Shown here: positions 6,010 to 8,260 of the stretch, in pieces
Numbering within the stretch: position 1 is the stretch's first letter
Layout: each line of letters begins with the position of its first letter
Assembly (NCBI GenBank): GCA_015522865.1
Contig: WALN01000049.1
Span: 1-8,260 of the forward strand
Source of the DNA: Microcaldota archaeon
GTDB taxonomy: Archaea > Micrarchaeota > Micrarchaeia > Norongarragalinales > WALN01
Length of the DNA: 8,260 bases
Direction: 5' to 3'
Notes under the pieces: model-generated
The model's database searches: none
The model's input: only the letters and a program-made list of their open reading frames with translations
What the model was told of the DNA's origin: nothing
Translations under genes and position numbers: made by a program

Positions 6010-6795
6010 CTAGCGTTTAATTGCCTTTTTTGGTAATTTAAGCGACTGCTCTATTTTATGGTTAACTTTATCCCAAAAATGCTTCTTAAATACTTTTATA
6101 AATTTTGCAGTTTTGTTTGAAAACTTTATTTTTGCTTCGTTGTTCAGAGTTATTTTAAACTCCCCATCTGCAAATAGCATAGTTTTTCTGAGAAGGGGGT
6201 CGACTTTAATTTCGCTTTTTCCGCCAAAGACAATAGGTGGCGATGAAACTAAAATGGGCACTATTGGCGTTAGAACTAAGGCATCTACTCCCGGCATTAA
6301 TATTGGGCCGCCTGCAGAGAGAGAATAAGCAGAGCTTCCAATCTGGCTTGAAATTATCAGCCCGTCCCCCCAAAAAACATGCCTGAATTTTTTACTTCTG
6401 ACCATTAGTTTTACTGTTTTTCCCTGATTTTTATTGAGAAAATAAAAATCATTAAGCGCATAGAACTTTTTCTTTCCGCATTCACATTCCAATTTTTTTA
6501 TCTCCTCAATTTCGTATTTTCCCTCTAAAAATCGTTTAATTCCTTTCTCTGCATTTTTAGCTTCTATCTCTGCTAAAAATCCAACTTCGCCAGTGTTAAT
6601 TGTAAGCTTTGGTATGGACGGAAATTTTTCCTCTGTTTTCAAAACAGTCCCATCGCCGCCAATAACAACAATCGCATCACTTTTTTTCATTACTTTCTCA
6701 TCTTCTAAAATTTCTTGCTTTCTAAGTAGCTTTTTAACCGCTTTTGCGAGCTTTTCGGATTTTTTGTTTCTCTTAAATATTACTCCAATTTTCAT
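6010..6795 (-). CDS. nadK: NAD kinase (ATP- or polyphosphate-dependent NAD+ phosphorylation)
   Basis: Cytosolic enzyme that phosphorylates NAD+ at the 2' position to give NADP+. The 261-residue protein has the family blocks in order: GGDGT at 46-50, NTGEVGFLAEI at 67-77, the ALND block at 113-116 (usually NE), a nucleotide-binding loop DGLIISSQIGSSAYSLSAGGP at 144-164, and LTPIVP at 175-180, then DGE at 210-212. Length and order indicate a complete single-domain enzyme without the inositol-monophosphatase-like fusion of some methanogens. Two positions differ from the common pattern: Asp replaces the usual Glu at 116, and the usual TPTGSTAY loop reads SQIGSSAY. The C-terminus is lysine-rich. 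The ATG at 6795 is 2 bases after the glyS stop, with GGGAG (6805-6801) inside the last glyS codons, so it is translationally coupled to glyS. Confidence 0.94.
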   Translation of the reverse strand: MKIGVIFKRNKKSEKLAKAVKKLLRKQEILEDEKVMKKSDAIVVIGGDGTVLKTEEKFPSIPKLTINTGEVGFLAEIEAKNAEKGIKRFLEGKYEIEEIKKLECECGKKKFYALNDFYFLNKNQGKTVKLMVRSKKFRHVFWGDGLIISSQIGSSAYSLSAGGPILMPGVDALVLTPIVPILVSSPPIVFGGKSEIKVDPLLRKTMLFADGEFKITLNNEAKIKFSNKTAKFIKVFKKHFWDKVNHKIEQSLKLPKKAIKR

Positions 6796-6797
6796 TT

Positions 6798-8246
6798 TTA
6801 CTCCCTTGTTAAGAACTTTTTAAGATACGTGATTATTTCATTTTCCTTTACTCTTTCCTGTTCAGTTGTATCCCTATCTCTTATTGTTACTGTATCATCC
6901 TCCAAAGTCTGTCCATCGACAGTAACTGCGAATGGTACTCCAATTTCATCAACCCTTGCGTACCTCCTTCCAATAGACCCCTTCTCATCGTATAGCGCGC
7001 TTATTTCTTTTTTCAGCTTTCTAAATATTTCCAAAGCTCTTTCTCCCATTTCTCCTTTATTCACCAAAGGGAAAACTGCTACTAAGAAAGGCGCGATTGA
7101 TGGAGATATTTTCAATATTTTTTTGCCGTTTTTTTCAGAATATGCTTCAGCTAGCAAAGCGAGAATCATTCTATCCACTCCAAATGAAGGTTCTATAACC
7201 CATGGAAAGACATGCTCTTTCTTTTCTTCATCAAAGTAGCTCAGCTCTTCGCCGCTTTTTTCAGAATGGTTTTTTAAATCAAAATCTTCTCTGTTTGATA
7301 CGCCTTCTATTTCTTTCCATCCGTTTGGGAACTTATATTCTATATCCCATGTTTCCTTTGCATAATGTGCAAGCTCGTCTTTATTATGTTTTCTTATTCT
7401 CAGATTTTCAGAATTTATACCCAGTTTCACAAGCCATTCATAGCTTTTAGCAATCCAGTACAAATGCCATTTTGTCCCGACTATTTTTTCCTCCCAAATT
7501 TCCTTTACGCTCTTCCTTTTGTTTTCTGGCGCAATCTTAATTTCAAGCTTCTCAAGCGCTCCAAGTTCGCACTCATTTACTTTTTCTGGATGCACAAAAA
7601 ATTCTAATTCTGCCTGAGAAAATTCTCTGCATCTAAAGACAAAATTTCTTGGGGAAATTTCATTCCTAAACACCTTCCCGATTTGAGCTATGCCGAACGG
7701 GAGCTTTTTTCTCGAAATTTTCAGAACTCTTTTAAAATTTACGAATATTCCCTGAGCTGTTTCTGGCCTGAGATAGACAGTTGCATTCTCATTTTCTAAA
7801 GTCCCAATATGTGTTTCAAACATCAAATTGAATTTTTTTATTGCGGAAAGCTCGCCGCCACATTTAGGACATTTTATTTTGTACTTTTTAATAAGCATTT
7901 CGATTTCTTTTTTGCTTTTTCCTTCTACTTTAAGCCCAGTTTTTTCCTCGATAAGCAGATCCGCCCGAAATTTCTCTTTGCATTTTGTACATTCAACTAA
8001 TATATCATTAAATTCCCTGAGATGCCCACTTGCCTCCAACACTTTTTTTGGGAGTATGATTGGGCTCTCAATGCCAACAACATCATTTCTACTTTCAACA
8101 AATTCTTCCCACCATCTCTCCTGCAGCTTTTTTTTTATCTCCACCCCAACCGGCCCATAAGTGTAGATGCCCGCTAAATTGCCGTAAATTTCAGAATCCG
8201 GGAAAATTATCCCCCTTCTTACGCAAAATTCTATAAGCTCCTTCAT
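6798..8246 (-). CDS. glyS: Glycyl-tRNA synthetase, alpha2 type
   Basis: Class II aminoacyl-tRNA synthetase that charges tRNA-Gly. The N-terminus has the GlyRS signature RRGIIFPDSEIYGNLAGIYTYGP (residues 10-32). A zinc site is formed by C86/C89 and C126/C129. RPETAQGIFVNFK at 160-172 and class II motif 2, beginning FRNEISPR (193-200), are present. Motif 3 is EPSFGVDRMILALL (352-365). The anticodon-binding domain runs from about 380 to the end, with GRRYARVDEIGVPFAVTVD at 426-444. At 482 residues it is shorter than many archaeal enzymes (over 550), reflecting small insertion domains rather than loss of a motif. The ATG at 8246 matches the usual N-terminus; the frame stays open to the window edge 14 bases away without another ATG, so a slight upstream extension cannot be excluded. 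It leads the minus-strand set glyS-nadK. Confidence 0.96.
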   Translation of the reverse strand: MKELIEFCVRRGIIFPDSEIYGNLAGIYTYGPVGVEIKKKLQERWWEEFVESRNDVVGIESPIILPKKVLEASGHLREFNDILVECTKCKEKFRADLLIEEKTGLKVEGKSKKEIEMLIKKYKIKCPKCGGELSAIKKFNLMFETHIGTLENENATVYLRPETAQGIFVNFKRVLKISRKKLPFGIAQIGKVFRNEISPRNFVFRCREFSQAELEFFVHPEKVNECELGALEKLEIKIAPENKRKSVKEIWEEKIVGTKWHLYWIAKSYEWLVKLGINSENLRIRKHNKDELAHYAKETWDIEYKFPNGWKEIEGVSNREDFDLKNHSEKSGEELSYFDEEKKEHVFPWVIEPSFGVDRMILALLAEAYSEKNGKKILKISPSIAPFLVAVFPLVNKGEMGERALEIFRKLKKEISALYDEKGSIGRRYARVDEIGVPFAVTVDGQTLEDDTVTIRDRDTTEQERVKENEIITYLKKFLTRE

Positions 8247-8260
8247 ATTCTCATTTCTCT

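Noticed and set aside
7828..8160. Plus-strand frames opposite glyS
   Set aside because: They are Phe/Ser-rich mirror readings of a lysine- and glutamate-rich gene; glyS motifs account for the region.

Overview
The window is archaeal. Its core is the two-subunit family D DNA polymerase, which occurs only in archaea. Around it lie a UPF0147 protein, a very short histone-fold protein of the DUF1931 type, an archaeal-type NAD kinase and an alpha2-type glycyl-tRNA synthetase. Start sites carry GGTGAT or GGGAG Shine-Dalgarno sequences that match the archaeal 16S 3' end. Genes overlap by ATGA or are 2 bp apart, the DNA is A+T-rich, and several proteins look short for their families (DP1 497 aa, DP2 1098 aa, GlyRS 482 aa). 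This fits a small-genome lineage such as a DPANN-type archaeon, but no marker fixes the phylum.

Layout: 1-541 holds no credible gene. It is packed with short inverted repeats, including a 104-bp segment present twice with no mismatch and a third, diverged partial copy. At 571-624 there is a TATA-like box and a tandem Shine-Dalgarno. From 628 to 5662 on the + strand runs one translationally coupled operon: UPF0147, then PolD small subunit (DP1), then PolD large subunit (DP2), with both junctions being ATGA overlaps. From 5663 to 5773 lies a convergent intergenic tract almost free of T on the + strand, so it is U-rich in the transcript coming from the right. On the minus strand, read right to left, are glyS (8246-6798), nadK (6795-6010) and the histone-fold gene (5944-5774).

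How they work together: DP1 (Mre11-like proofreading nuclease) and DP2 (double-psi beta-barrel polymerase) form the replicative polymerase. DP2 ends in a PCNA-binding motif. The stop/start overlaps should keep UPF0147, DP1 and DP2 in step, and link the uncharacterised UPF0147 protein to replication by position. The minus-strand genes are housekeeping (glycine charging, NADP supply), followed by a small chromatin-like protein that may have its own promoter.

The part that ordinary annotation does not explain is the hairpin array at 1-541. It contains thirteen inverted repeats separated by short recurring linkers such as CTGCACCAG. Its repeat periods are not multiples of three, so it is not coding. 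It may be a structured RNA locus, a palindromic mobile repeat cluster or a replication/regulatory site just ahead of the polymerase operon; the sequence alone does not decide.
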